From positions 1 through 64,000 of the forward strand of contig PLRS01000092.1 of assembly GCA_003164035.1 (NCBI GenBank): 64,000 bases of DNA, read 5' to 3'. The stretch's first letter is position 1; each line of letters opens with the position of its first letter. The notes under the pieces were generated by a model. That model saw only the letters and a program-made list of their open reading frames with translations, made no database searches and was not told the origin of the DNA. Below are positions 33,009 to 42,132 of this stretch, in pieces. The translations under genes and the position numbers were made by a program. The DNA is from Bryobacterales bacterium. Lineage in GTDB: Bacteria > Acidobacteriota > Terriglobia > Bryobacterales > Bryobacteraceae.

Positions 33009-34778
33009 CTACTTCACCGGCTCCGCCGCGATCAATTCGGGCGCCGGCACCACCGGCAGCTTGGGCAGCTCTTCCTCAACCGGACGAAGCTCCAGATCGT
33101 CGACCAGCACCGATGGCGCCACCACGCACGCTTCGATGTTGAACGAGCCGGCGCCCAGCACCGCCAGCGGCCCGCCGTTGTCCATGTACTCGAAAACGTT
33201 GGCGTCGTCGCCCGCCGCCAGAATGTCTTTCAGCGAGCGGGCGTTCAATCCCTTGAACTCGACCCCGCGAATCAACTCCTCCCGCCCGTCGGGATATACC
33301 TTGTACGCCAGCACCGGTGCGCTTACCGGCTGCGCCATACCCGAAGTCTCGCTCAACAGGCGCCGCACTTCGTCGAACGGCGCCGACGAGGGAAAATCGA
33401 GCTTCCGCACCAGGATGCCGTACGGCTTGCTCCGCGCCTGAATCGCCTCGATCAGCTTGCGCTTCAGCTCGCCCGCCGGCGTCGCCTCGCTGGAACGCAC
33501 AAAAAGATTGCCGATCCCGGCTTCGGCCGCGCCGTAGGCCCCGGGCAGACGCCCATGTCCGTTCGAACCCGGCATGCCTTTCACCGGCTGGCGCGTCAGA
33601 AGAAACGTCTTCAGCACACCCTTTTCGATCAGGCTCACCGGTTGCGCCGCCACCCCTTCCCGGTCCACTTCATAGGCGCCGAACAGCGGCCGGCCGCGCC
33701 ATACCTTCTGAGTGGGATCGTCCACCACGTCGAACGATTCCGGCAGCACCCGCGATCCGACCCGCCCTTCGTATTCGCTGGCCAGAAATGCGCCGTTCCG
33801 TCCGCCTTCGGGCTTGCGCGCCAGGACCAGGTTACGGCCCACCACCTCGGCCATCAACTGCGCCCCAGCCGTTCCCTCGAACAGCACCGGCCCATTGTAA
33901 TCTTCGCCCTTGGGCGCCGCCGCCAGCGCGGTTACATTCTTGGCCAGCTCGCGCGCCGCCGCCATCAGGTCCGGCTCGCCCGGCATTCCGGCCGGTTCGA
34001 TGGCGTGAAAGCCGGCCAGATCCCGTACCGCCGCCCCATCCGCGCTCAGTGCCATGGCGCGCATGCGAAGAAACGTTACGTCTTCCGGCACCCTTACCTC
34101 GGTGCCTTCGGAATTCACCACGTAGTAGCCGCCCGCGTTGGCTTCCAGGTCGACCCGCGAATCCTTCACCGCCGGGTAGCCCGCGAACACCGCCGAAAGA
34201 CTGCGCACCCGCGCCGCCCAGCCGTCCTCGTCGATCGACAAATGGCCCAGTTCGCGCACCGCGCGCAGCGGCGTCACGCGGCCGAAATCGTCCAGCCGGT
34301 CGCCGCTCTCCGATACGTTCCGCAGCGCCGCCCGCTTGCGCGCAATCGCTTCCACCGCGCTTTTGTAAGCCGCGTCGGTGGCCAGCCAGAAATCGCGCCG
34401 CACCAGGTCGTAGGACGCTTCCAGCGGCAGACGGCCCTGAAACCTTCCACCGAATCCCGCTCCGGCGAAGTTGCCGTTGTCGAACCTGTAGTCGCCCACC
34501 CGCACGTGTACTTCCGGCGCCCGAAGCTGTTCCCGGTTGCGCGACAGCAATCCGCCCAGGGTCGCCGACACGCTGAACACGTCCTCCTGGTCCAGCAGGT
34601 ACTCCACAAAGTACGGCTTTTCCAGGTTCGCCACCGCCAGCGTCAACGAGCGAATGGCTTCGTCGTGCATGGCTTTCAGCGTCTGGCCGGAATCCGCCGC
34701 CTGGGCGTAAATCGCGCCCGCGGCCGCCATTGCCATCGCCGTGCCCGCGGCCATCCGCTTCAACCCCCGGCGGTTCAC
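33009..34778 (-). CDS. exported TldE/PmbA-like protein, catalytic motif lost
   Basis: 589 residues. Export signal MAAGTAMAMAAAGAIYAQA; then the TldD/PmbA fold: LTLAVANLEKPYFVEYLLDQED near the start, GPVLFEGTAGAQLMAEVVG where TldD has HExxxH, and the C-terminal MPGSNGHGRLPGAYGAAEAG plus ELIRGVEFKGLNARSLKDIL. The zinc-binding His residues are replaced (LMAEVVGRNLVLAR), so it should not be a protease alone, as in TldE. Its GTG start overlaps the stop of the TldD-like gene by four bases, with GGAGG upstream, so the two are probably a heterodimer, here in the periplasm. Followed 7 bases later by lptFG. Confidence 0.85.
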   Translation of the reverse strand: MNRRGLKRMAAGTAMAMAAAGAIYAQAADSGQTLKAMHDEAIRSLTLAVANLEKPYFVEYLLDQEDVFSVSATLGGLLSRNREQLRAPEVHVRVGDYRFDNGNFAGAGFGGRFQGRLPLEASYDLVRRDFWLATDAAYKSAVEAIARKRAALRNVSESGDRLDDFGRVTPLRAVRELGHLSIDEDGWAARVRSLSAVFAGYPAVKDSRVDLEANAGGYYVVNSEGTEVRVPEDVTFLRMRAMALSADGAAVRDLAGFHAIEPAGMPGEPDLMAAARELAKNVTALAAAPKGEDYNGPVLFEGTAGAQLMAEVVGRNLVLARKPEGGRNGAFLASEYEGRVGSRVLPESFDVVDDPTQKVWRGRPLFGAYEVDREGVAAQPVSLIEKGVLKTFLLTRQPVKGMPGSNGHGRLPGAYGAAEAGIGNLFVRSSEATPAGELKRKLIEAIQARSKPYGILVRKLDFPSSAPFDEVRRLLSETSGMAQPVSAPVLAYKVYPDGREELIRGVEFKGLNARSLKDILAAGDDANVFEYMDNGGPLAVLGAGSFNIEACVVAPSVLVDDLELRPVEEELPKLPVVPAPELIAAEPVK

Positions 34779-36496
34779 CGCGCCCCTCCCTTCGGCTCCA
34801 TGGAGGTCGGCTGCGGCAACAATGGGGGCCGGTCGTTGGCCTTGGCTTTTTTCTCGATCTCGATTTCCGACACCAGAATCGCCGGCGACACCGCCGACAC
34901 CGGCACACTGCCCGACTCCGCTCCGCAGTAGCCGTTGAAAACCTCCGCATGGTCGCCCGTCGCCAGAATCTTGGCGAAGCTCGCCAGCGGCGTGCCCACA
35001 ATATCCGCGCCCCGCACCAACTCGTCCGGCCGGCCGTCCACGTATACCCGGTACACCACGATGGGAATCACCTTGAAGGCCTGCAGGCCGGCCCGCGCCG
35101 TGGTCGTAAATCCACCGGTGATATCCCGGAAATAGAGTCCGTACGGCTTGTGCTGCCGCTTGGCTTCTTCGATCAGCATGGCCCGCAACCGGTCGTCCGA
35201 AACCGCGTGCGCGCTTTCCACGATCAGGTTCGATTGCCGTGAAACCGGCTCCAGCCCCGGTTGCCGCCGCCCGTGGCCGTTGGAATGATCGAAGCCCTGA
35301 ATCGGCGAGCGCGACATCAGAAACGTCTTCAACACCCCGTTCTCCACCGCCATTACCGGCCGTGCCTTCGCCCCTTCATCGTCGTAGTCGTACCAGCCGT
35401 TCAAATCCACCCCGCCGATCTTCTTTTTGGTCGGGTCGAACACCACCGATAGAAAATCCGGCAGTACCTTTTCCCCCACGCTCTTGGTAAACGTCTGGCC
35501 TTCGCTCTCGTCCTTCTGCCTGTGCCCTTCCACCCGGTGCCCGAAAATTTCGTGGAAAAACACGCCCGCCGCCTTGCCCGAGAAAATCGCCGGCCCCACG
35601 AACGGCTCCGCTTCCGGCGCCTGCAGCAGCGCCGCCACGTCGCCGGCCACGCGGTCTATCGCCGCCTCTAACACTTTATCGTCGGGTAGCCCGTCCGGCT
35701 GTAGGGCTTCGAACGTCTCGAACTGGCTCACGTCCGTCCCATCGGCCGCTTTGCCCGATGCCGAAATCAGCACCCGCGCGTAGCCCCGCCCGAAAGCCAG
35801 CCGCGAACCCTCCGTGTTGACGAAATAGCGCGTCTCGTCCTGGCACCATACCGTCACCCGCGAGTTCAGCACGCTCGAATAGTTACCGAACCGCGCCGAA
35901 AGCCGCCGCACGCGCTCGGTCCAGTTTTCCCGGTCGAACTGCAGCTTGTGCACCTGCTCCACCTGCACCGAAGGCGGCTCGCTCGAAAAATCCGCCGAGG
36001 TATCCCGGCTCGCAACCTGCACCTGGCTATTGGTCTTGATCCGGATGAAGCGCTCGGATGCCGCCCGGTAGGCGCGATCCGTATCGAGCCACAGACGCTG
36101 GCGAATCGCGTTGGGGTTATCCTCGAACGTGAGCATCGCCCCCGACGTCACCTGGCCGCTGCCCGAGCCCCGCCCGCCCAGGTTCACCCGATGATAGTTA
36201 TCGAGCTCCGGCGAGCCCACCCGCACCGAGGTGTCCAGGGTCCGGCTCCTGGTCCGATTGGTCCCCTCGATCGCGCCCAGCGTGCCCTCGATGGTGGCGT
36301 AATCGGTCTCGGTCACCTCGTAGCTCAGAAAGTACGGCGGCGGATCGGCCTTTTGCTTCAGAATGTTGAAGTTCCGGCTTAACTCGCCAGCCATCGTGTC
36401 GAGCAGAACATTGCTTTCGGCAGCCCTCGATCGGGCAGCCGCGGCGAGGGCGGCCAGGACCAGAATCGCCACGCGGAAAAAACGAGAAGGGATCAA
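34775..36496 (-). CDS. exported TldD-like metallopeptidase
   Basis: 573 residues. A signal peptide (FRVAILVLAALAAAARSRAA) precedes a TldD-family protein. The metal-binding motif FFHEIFGHRVEGHRQ (HExxxH) is intact near residue 315, with the C-terminal NGHGRRQPGLEPVSRQSN and ELVRGADIVGTPLASFAKIL typical of the family. TldD/TldE in E. coli degrade unfolded peptides and mature microcin/CcdA in the cytoplasm; this pair is exported, so the substrate is likely periplasmic. The start is a TTG at 36496; a GTG nine codons in would weaken the signal peptide. First gene of the TldD-TldE-LptFG run. Confidence 0.87.
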   Translation of the reverse strand: MIPSRFFRVAILVLAALAAAARSRAAESNVLLDTMAGELSRNFNILKQKADPPPYFLSYEVTETDYATIEGTLGAIEGTNRTRSRTLDTSVRVGSPELDNYHRVNLGGRGSGSGQVTSGAMLTFEDNPNAIRQRLWLDTDRAYRAASERFIRIKTNSQVQVASRDTSADFSSEPPSVQVEQVHKLQFDRENWTERVRRLSARFGNYSSVLNSRVTVWCQDETRYFVNTEGSRLAFGRGYARVLISASGKAADGTDVSQFETFEALQPDGLPDDKVLEAAIDRVAGDVAALLQAPEAEPFVGPAIFSGKAAGVFFHEIFGHRVEGHRQKDESEGQTFTKSVGEKVLPDFLSVVFDPTKKKIGGVDLNGWYDYDDEGAKARPVMAVENGVLKTFLMSRSPIQGFDHSNGHGRRQPGLEPVSRQSNLIVESAHAVSDDRLRAMLIEEAKRQHKPYGLYFRDITGGFTTTARAGLQAFKVIPIVVYRVYVDGRPDELVRGADIVGTPLASFAKILATGDHAEVFNGYCGAESGSVPVSAVSPAILVSEIEIEKKAKANDRPPLLPQPTSMEPKGGAR

Positions 36497-36537
36497 GACT
36501 TAAGGATAACAGAGGCGGCGCAGCCGCTCCCCGCGCG

Positions 36538-36698
36538 GGTGCTTAACCGAGCTTGGGGTCTTCGCAGTTTAGGCCTAACAACCGCTCCCTCGCGGTCGCG
36601 GCTCGGTAACGGGCGCCTCGTGTTTCCAGTCACTTACCGAGCCGCGACCGCGAGGGAGCGGTTGTCGGGAACTAATTCCCTCAAATCGGTTAAGCACC
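36538..36698. repeat. palindromic interspersed element, copy G
   Basis: The cleanest copy: perfect terminal inverted repeats (GGTGCTTAACC at 36538, GGTTAAGCACC ending at 36698) and perfect 30-base hairpin arms (36578-36607, 36636-36665) with the core CCCTCGCGG / CCGCGAGGG. Loop CACTT-type 28 bases. Confidence 0.92.
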
Positions 36699-36750
36699 CT
36701 GGCGTAATCCGGGTGAATCGCCGGTGGCAACACTGCACTAGAATCGAGAG

Positions 36751-37467
36751 ATGGAATCGCTATCGGGTAAAATTGCCGCGGTCACGGGCGGCACGCGCGG
36801 CATCGGCCGAGCCATCGCCGAGCGCCTCCTCCGCGACGGAGTGAAGGTGGCCATTTGCGGCCGCGGGCGCGACAGCGTGGAGCGCGCCGTGGACGAGCTG
36901 GGAAAAATCGGTCCTCTGTTCGGCTATCCGGCCGACGTCTCGCAGCCGGAAGCCGTGGCCGATTTCTTTCACGCCGTGGATGAGGCGCTGGGTGGCCTCG
37001 ATATCCTGGTCAACAACGCCGGCGCGGGAGTTTTCCGCAAGACCGGCGAAATGACCATCGCCGAGTGGCGGCACAACATCGACCTGAATCTCAACGGCGT
37101 GTTCTATTGCTCCCGCGAGGCGCTGGCCCGCTTCCGCCAGCGCGGCGGCGGCCACATCGTGAACATCTCGAGCCTGGCCGGCAAGAACCCGTTTTCCGGA
37201 GGCGCCGGCTATAATGCCTCCAAGTTCGGCCTCAACGGATTTAGCGAAGCCATGCTGCTCGACCATCGCCACGACAACGTGCGGGTGTGTTCGATTGCCC
37301 CCGGCAGCGTGGCGACCGAGTTTGGCGGCCCATCCCACCGGCAGGGCGACGTCTCCTGGATGATCGCGCCCGAAGATGTGGCCGAGGTCGTAGCGCTGGT
37401 GCTGCGCATGCCGGCGCGCACCATGGTCAGCTACCTGGAAATGCGTCCCGCGAGGCCGAAAAAGTAG
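36751..37467 (+). CDS. short-chain dehydrogenase/reductase
   Basis: 238-residue classical SDR: cofactor motif TGGTRGIGRAIA (about 12-23), NNAG, catalytic Ser in NISSLAG, YNASK with catalytic Tyr and Lys, and PGSVATEF. Arg in CGRGRDSV after the second strand favours NADP. The substrate cannot be inferred. It is alone on its strand; the DUF4276 gene ends 27 bases away on the opposite strand. Confidence 0.9.
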   Translation: MESLSGKIAAVTGGTRGIGRAIAERLLRDGVKVAICGRGRDSVERAVDELGKIGPLFGYPADVSQPEAVADFFHAVDEALGGLDILVNNAGAGVFRKTGEMTIAEWRHNIDLNLNGVFYCSREALARFRQRGGGHIVNISSLAGKNPFSGGAGYNASKFGLNGFSEAMLLDHRHDNVRVCSIAPGSVATEFGGPSHRQGDVSWMIAPEDVAEVVALVLRMPARTMVSYLEMRPARPKK

Positions 37468-37494
37468 TGCGCGGCGCCAGCGGTTACCGAGCGA

Positions 37495-37941
37495 TTATCC
37501 CTTAGGACAGTCGCTAAAGAGCAGACCTTCGAATTCGTGCATGACCACGAAAGGAACAAAGCGCCGCGGGTCGAAACGCCCACCCATGGCTTCGATCACT
37601 TCCCCCAGCAGAGCATCCTCCACCATGCCCGCCTTTCTGTCGCTCTTTGCTTGCGCTGCCTCCGCGCGTCCGGGCCATGCGGCACCGCCTTGCTGAGGCA
37701 ATGCGTAGAAATCGACCATGGTCGTGGCGATACATTCCGGATCTTCCCTAAGGTGCTTGACGATGTCGCCTTTAACGGAGGGCCAACCGCGAATGCCGCC
37801 TCGCCGCCGGCGCAGGCGCGCGTTGCCGACGATTCGGGCGCTAACGCTGTCGTAACCCTTTGCCAACAAATGATCCCTAAGCGCTTCGTTTACGAAGTCT
37901 TCCTCCGTCTGGCCTTCGACATGCACAAGGAGGCGGGGCAT
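37495..37941 (-). CDS. DUF4276 (Toprim-like) protein, C-terminally shortened
   Basis: 148 residues. The N-terminal HVEGQTEEDFVNEALRDHL carries the Toprim-type catalytic Glu, TTMVDFYALP the Asp, and the end reads FVPFVVMHEFEGLLFSDCPKG then stop. DUF4276 proteins usually continue some 60-80 residues beyond the MHEFEGLLFSD motif, so the C terminus appears to have been lost at a stop 27 bases from the SDR gene. It starts 4 bases after the AAA ATPase gene. DUF4276-ATPase pairs resemble OLD-type nuclease systems split into two genes and are often defence-associated; that role is inferred. Confidence 0.75.
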   Translation of the reverse strand: MPRLLVHVEGQTEEDFVNEALRDHLLAKGYDSVSARIVGNARLRRRRGGIRGWPSVKGDIVKHLREDPECIATTMVDFYALPQQGGAAWPGRAEAAQAKSDRKAGMVEDALLGEVIEAMGGRFDPRRFVPFVVMHEFEGLLFSDCPKG

Positions 37942-37945
37942 CGCT

Positions 37946-39073
37946 TTACTCCCGGACCGGGCGGCCGGCAAACTCGTTCTTCTCCCAAAGCTGGCCGAGA
38001 CTGTATTCGCTCAGCCACGCGCCCAATTGCGCCGATTCCAGTCGCGTGAGCTGGGTAGCTCCATCCACGCGGTTCGCCACCAGCACATCCTCCGGCGCGA
38101 AATGATCCAGCAGCAGAGACGACTGCGTGGACACAATTACCTGCGTGCCCGCCGACGCCTGCCGAATCAAAGACGCCAGCATCTCGATCGCGTAGGGATG
38201 GAGCCCCAACTCAGGCTCGTCCACCAGGATCACCGACGGCCGGTATTCTTCGGGCTGAAGAAAAAGCGTTGCCAGCGCCACGAAGCGGAGCGTACCATCG
38301 GAGAGCGACGATGCGTCGAAGTACTGGTCCGAGCTTCTGTGCCGCCATTCCAGCCTGATGTCGTCCGGCTTCAGCTTCAGAGGCTTCAACTGGAAGTCGT
38401 CGAAGAAAGGCGCCACCCTCTGTACCGTCCGTTGTATCAGGCTGTAGGAGGCTTCGTGCTTCTCTCTGAGGTAATACAGAAAAGCGGCGAGATTCGATCC
38501 ATCCGGACGCAGGAAATCGTTGTCGTCAACTCTCGCCGTCTTGCGCATGGGCGAAGACAAACTGGTGTCATGCAGGTGGTAAAGCCGCCAACTACCCAGG
38601 CGAGAATGAACCCGCCTGGCAACTCTGTCGCCGGGCTTCGGATCGCTGATCCCGGCCTCGCGGCCCTGCTGCGCTGGTAGGAGAACGGTATGAAGATAGA
38701 TCGGGTGGGGGTGCCGTGCCTTGTCCCAGTAATCGGCCCGTTCCTCGGTCGGGAATAGACCGTCATCCGCGGTAGGAGAAAGCGTCAGCCTATACTGATT
38801 CACCTCGCCCTCAAATGAGAGCTGAAAGCGGATCTCCTTCGTCGTTTTCGAGCCGAAGTGCAGCACCTTCTCCGCGCCGCCGGCTCTCGTCACATACTCC
38901 CTGAGCCGAGCTTCGCGAATTTCGTGCAGAAAAGAAAAGACGCCAATGAAGTTCGACTTCCCGGAGCCATTCGGACCAATCACGATATTGATTGGCCTAA
39001 GCGCCAGCTTCTCCACCGACGCGATGCTCTTGAAACCTTGAATCGTGATGTAATCGAGGGCGTTTGAGGGCAT
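37946..39073 (-). CDS. AAA ATPase (AAA_21/OLD-like), partner of DUF4276
   Basis: 375 residues with an SMC/OLD-like ATPase: Walker A GPNGSGKSN near residue 33, signature SLSDGTLR near 260, Walker B VILVDEPELGLHP with the H-loop in STQSS region. The opening LDYITIQGFKSIASVEKL is typical of AAA_21 proteins. Encoded next to a DUF4276 gene with four bases between, a common two-gene unit that probably works as an ATP-gated nuclease. Because the partner looks shortened, the unit may be inactive. Confidence 0.85.
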   Translation of the reverse strand: MPSNALDYITIQGFKSIASVEKLALRPINIVIGPNGSGKSNFIGVFSFLHEIREARLREYVTRAGGAEKVLHFGSKTTKEIRFQLSFEGEVNQYRLTLSPTADDGLFPTEERADYWDKARHPHPIYLHTVLLPAQQGREAGISDPKPGDRVARRVHSRLGSWRLYHLHDTSLSSPMRKTARVDDNDFLRPDGSNLAAFLYYLREKHEASYSLIQRTVQRVAPFFDDFQLKPLKLKPDDIRLEWRHRSSDQYFDASSLSDGTLRFVALATLFLQPEEYRPSVILVDEPELGLHPYAIEMLASLIRQASAGTQVIVSTQSSLLLDHFAPEDVLVANRVDGATQLTRLESAQLGAWLSEYSLGQLWEKNEFAGRPVRE

Positions 39074-39254
39074 TAGATCAAGTCGGCAACTGCTCGACGC
39101 ACCGGGGGGCCCTCATTCGGTCTCGATACCACGCGATGTCGTCGAAGCGCTGCATCGTTCCTATTCTGATACATTCCGAAGCGGCCCACATCTTGTTCCG
39201 GCGTATAGAGAGACAATAATAGGAACGGAAGCGGCCTGTGGTGCGTAGGCCCGC

Positions 39255-40796
39255 ATGGAGAGAGACCGGATGGGCGACGAATCAAACGCGATGGCGCCGG
39301 GTAGCCGGCGGCCCATCGCTGCCGGCTCGCTCGCGGTGTCGGGAATCGCAGCCGCGGTCGCGATCGTCCACCTGCTGACGAACAATCGCTACGGCTTTCA
39401 CCGCGACGAGCTCCAGTTCTTGAGCGATGCCCGGCACCTCGATTGGGGCTTCGTGGCGTATCCTCCGTTGACGCCTTTTCTGGAGCGCATCGGCCTGGGG
39501 ATCTTTGGCGTTTCGCTGGTGGGGCTGCGCCTGTTCTCGGTAATCGCGCAAGCCTTGGCCATCTTGGTAACCGGGCTGATGGCGCGCGAACTCGGCGGCG
39601 GAAGGCTGGCCCAGGCCGCCGCCGCTCTGGCGGTGGCGCTCTCGCCGCTGCCCCTGTTCCAAGGGACCGAGTTCCAATACACCTCCTTCGATTACTTGTG
39701 GTGGGTGCTGATTGCGTACTTCCTGATTCGCCTCCTGAAGACCGGGAACCCGAGGTGGTGGCTGGCGGCTGGCGCAGCCGTGGGCCTGGGCCTGATGACC
39801 AAATATACGATCCTGTTCCTGGCGGCCGGAATTCTGGGCGGGCTCTTGTTCACGCCCGCGCGCCGTTTTCTCCGCACCCGGTGGCTCTGGGCCGGGGCCG
39901 CGCTCGCGCTGCTGATCTTTCTCCCCAATCTTCTATGGCAGGTGCGGCACGGATTCATCTCGCTCGACTTCCTCAGGCATATTCATGCGCGCGACGTAGC
40001 CGAGGGGCGGGCCAATGGGTTTGTGCTTCATCAGTTCCTGCTCTGCACCAATCTGTTTGCCGCGCCGCTGTGGATCGCCGGCTTGCTCTGTTTCCTGCGC
40101 GATAAGCGATATCGCCCGCTGGCGTGGATGTACCTGGTCCCGCTCGCGCTTTTCTGGTTTGGCAAGGGACGCGGCTATTATCTGGCGGCGGCGTATCCCA
40201 TGTTGATGGCGATGGGCGCGGCCGCGGGCGAGCGCTGGGTCGCGTCGCTGCCGAGTCTCCGGCGCCGGGTCGTGGAGGCCGCCTTCTTCCTCGGGGTGGC
40301 GCAGTACGGCCTGTTCGTGGCCGCGGTCGTTCTGCCGCTGGCGTCCTCCGGCCCGCTTCGGGATTTCGCCCTCCGCAACAACGACGGTCTGCGCGAGGAG
40401 TTCGGTTGGAACGAACTGGTCGAAACCGTCGCCGGCATTCGCGATTCGCTGCCTCCGGCGCAGCGGGCAAGCGTCGGCGTGTTGGTGGGGAACTACGGCG
40501 AGGCGGGAGCCATCGAGATTCTCGGCCCGGCCTACCACCTGCCCACGCCGATTAGCATCACCAATTCAGCCTGGCTGCGCGGATATCCCGCGCCGCCTCC
40601 GTCGACCCTGATCGTGCTCGGCTTCTCGCGCCGGGCCGCGGAAAGGGCGTTTACGTCGTGCCAGGTGGCCGGACATGTCGCCAATCCCTACGGCGTTAGC
40701 AACGAGGAGAGCCGGGACCACGCCGACATTTTTGTATGTGCCGGCCCGCGCCAGCCCTGGCCTCAGTTTTGGAAGGCATACCAGAACTTCGGCTGA
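39255..40796 (+). CDS. GT-C membrane glycosyltransferase (GT39/ArnT-like)
   Basis: 513 residues with about ten transmembrane segments. The first periplasmic loop carries YGFHRDELQFLSDARHLDWG with the catalytic acid (DE) typical of dolichyl-phosphate mannosyl/ArnT-like enzymes, followed by YPPLTPFLERIG. Such enzymes move a sugar from a polyprenyl phosphate to protein or lipid on the outer side of the inner membrane. Donor and acceptor unknown. An ATG five codons downstream (39270) is an alternative start. Stand-alone gene. Confidence 0.85.
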   Translation: MERDRMGDESNAMAPGSRRPIAAGSLAVSGIAAAVAIVHLLTNNRYGFHRDELQFLSDARHLDWGFVAYPPLTPFLERIGLGIFGVSLVGLRLFSVIAQALAILVTGLMARELGGGRLAQAAAALAVALSPLPLFQGTEFQYTSFDYLWWVLIAYFLIRLLKTGNPRWWLAAGAAVGLGLMTKYTILFLAAGILGGLLFTPARRFLRTRWLWAGAALALLIFLPNLLWQVRHGFISLDFLRHIHARDVAEGRANGFVLHQFLLCTNLFAAPLWIAGLLCFLRDKRYRPLAWMYLVPLALFWFGKGRGYYLAAAYPMLMAMGAAAGERWVASLPSLRRRVVEAAFFLGVAQYGLFVAAVVLPLASSGPLRDFALRNNDGLREEFGWNELVETVAGIRDSLPPAQRASVGVLVGNYGEAGAIEILGPAYHLPTPISITNSAWLRGYPAPPPSTLIVLGFSRRAAERAFTSCQVAGHVANPYGVSNEESRDHADIFVCAGPRQPWPQFWKAYQNFG

Positions 40797-40955
40797 AGCC
40801 ACGTGCTCTTGCCGGCGAATCCCTTTGCGCCTCGCGACGGCGTTGCTCTCCCTCGTAGCGCCGGCGATCTTTGGCTGCCGCTAGCCGCTCCGTGGGCCGA
40901 CCATCGTTTTGTGGGCCGCCCGGTGCCCGGCTCCTACCGTGGAGCAGCCGTCGAT
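40797..40955. other. convergent intergenic spacer
   Basis: 159 bases between convergent genes. A CGACCATCGTTTTGTGGGCC segment near 40897 resembles one arm of the CAGACCATCG-type hairpins. No gene seen. Confidence 0.5.
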
Positions 40956-42116
40956 TTACGCCAACGCTCGCCATCGCGCCACTGCCACCCGCACTTTCGC
41001 CAGCACCTCCTTCGGGTCTGGCCGATCCACCCGAATCACCACCGCCCGCGGACCCACCGGCCTCCAACGCTCGAACATGCGCGCCGAAGGGAACCCGGCG
41101 AAGATACAAATCAGCGGCACTCCCGATGCCGCTGCCGCGTGCTGGCCCGCCGAATCGTAGCCCACGTATAAGCGGCTCTGCGCCACGATGCCGGCGAACC
41201 CGGCAAAAGAACCTTCCCAGAAACGCACCTTCACCCCGGCCCTTGCCACCGCCTTGTCCACCCGCGCGGCTTCGGCCCCGCCGGCTCCTTTATCCACGCA
41301 CAGTTCGAGCCCGGTGGCTGCCAGAACGCGCAGCAGTTCCGCCTCGAACGGGTCCGGCAGCCGCTTGTTCGGGTTGTCGCCCACGCCCAGGCTGACCGTG
41401 ATCGGCGCCCGCTCAGCCGGCGACTGACCCAGCGCCAGGTACGGTCGGGCCGCCGGAACTCCGAACGTATCCGCCGCCCAACGCGCCGCCAGTTCGCTCA
41501 GCCCGCGGTCGCTGTCCCCGCCATAGGCGCGGCTTTCGAACAGGTGATACCGCTCCTCGGCGCACACCGGCAGCAATCCAAGCTGGGTCAGGCGCGAATC
41601 CGGGTCGATCACCAGCGCCGTTTTCCCGGCCACTATGTCGCGCAACTCCTTCCACCCCGCCAGCCGCTCGCGCAGGCTCCCGCGCCGGTATTCCACCGCC
41701 ACGTGCCGCAAACGCGGATCGCCCGCAAATAACTCGAAGTTCTTCTCGGGCCCCGCGAAGACGATCGCCGAGCGGGGAAACCGGTTTTTCGCCGCGGCCA
41801 GCAAAACGCTGGTCACGGCTACGTCCGCGCCCAACGTCACCCGCGAAAGCACGAACACCTGCCGCGGCTCCTTGGCCACCGGCCGCGGTCGCCGCACGCG
41901 CTCATACCGCGCCACCAACGCGGCCGCCTCCAGACCCGGCTCGGTGTGCTCCAAAGCCTGCGCGAACAATCTCGCGTACACGTCGCACAGACGCGGGTCG
42001 AACCGGTCCGCCAGCCCTTCGGCCAGCACGCCGAACAGCGCTCGACTGCAATGCTCCTCCACCAACGCGCGGGGCAGCAGCTTGGGAGCCCTTCCCGCCA
42101 CCGCGCCGGCCAGCAC
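40956..42116 (-). CDS. glycosyltransferase family 9-like (heptosyltransferase-like) protein
   Basis: About 386 residues. Late motifs fit GT9: VSLGVGDNPNKRLPDPFEAELL, VGYDSAGQHAAAASGVPLICIFAGF and the final VIRVDRPDPKEV. The first domain has VFVLSRVTLGADVAVTSVLL. GT9 enzymes add heptose or similar sugars to LPS core. No ATG lies near; I chose the GTG at 42116 (VLAGAVAGRAPK), just after the mtnP stop, giving coupled translation. A frame upstream of that overlaps mtnP and is not homologous. Confidence 0.75.
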   Translation of the reverse strand: MLAGAVAGRAPKLLPRALVEEHCSRALFGVLAEGLADRFDPRLCDVYARLFAQALEHTEPGLEAAALVARYERVRRPRPVAKEPRQVFVLSRVTLGADVAVTSVLLAAAKNRFPRSAIVFAGPEKNFELFAGDPRLRHVAVEYRRGSLRERLAGWKELRDIVAGKTALVIDPDSRLTQLGLLPVCAEERYHLFESRAYGGDSDRGLSELAARWAADTFGVPAARPYLALGQSPAERAPITVSLGVGDNPNKRLPDPFEAELLRVLAATGLELCVDKGAGGAEAARVDKAVARAGVKVRFWEGSFAGFAGIVAQSRLYVGYDSAGQHAAAASGVPLICIFAGFPSARMFERWRPVGPRAVVIRVDRPDPKEVLAKVRVAVARWRALA

Positions 42117-42132
42117 CTCGCGCGCAATGGAG

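Noticed and set aside
32349-34931. 860-codon open frame antisense to lptFG and the TldE-like gene
   Set aside because: Composition is that of a shadow frame (many Arg, Gln and His in runs); both genes on the minus strand have clear family motifs.
40867-40960. possible extra gene between the GT39 and GT9-like genes
   Set aside because: The spacer has no start with ribosome-binding site and no family motif.
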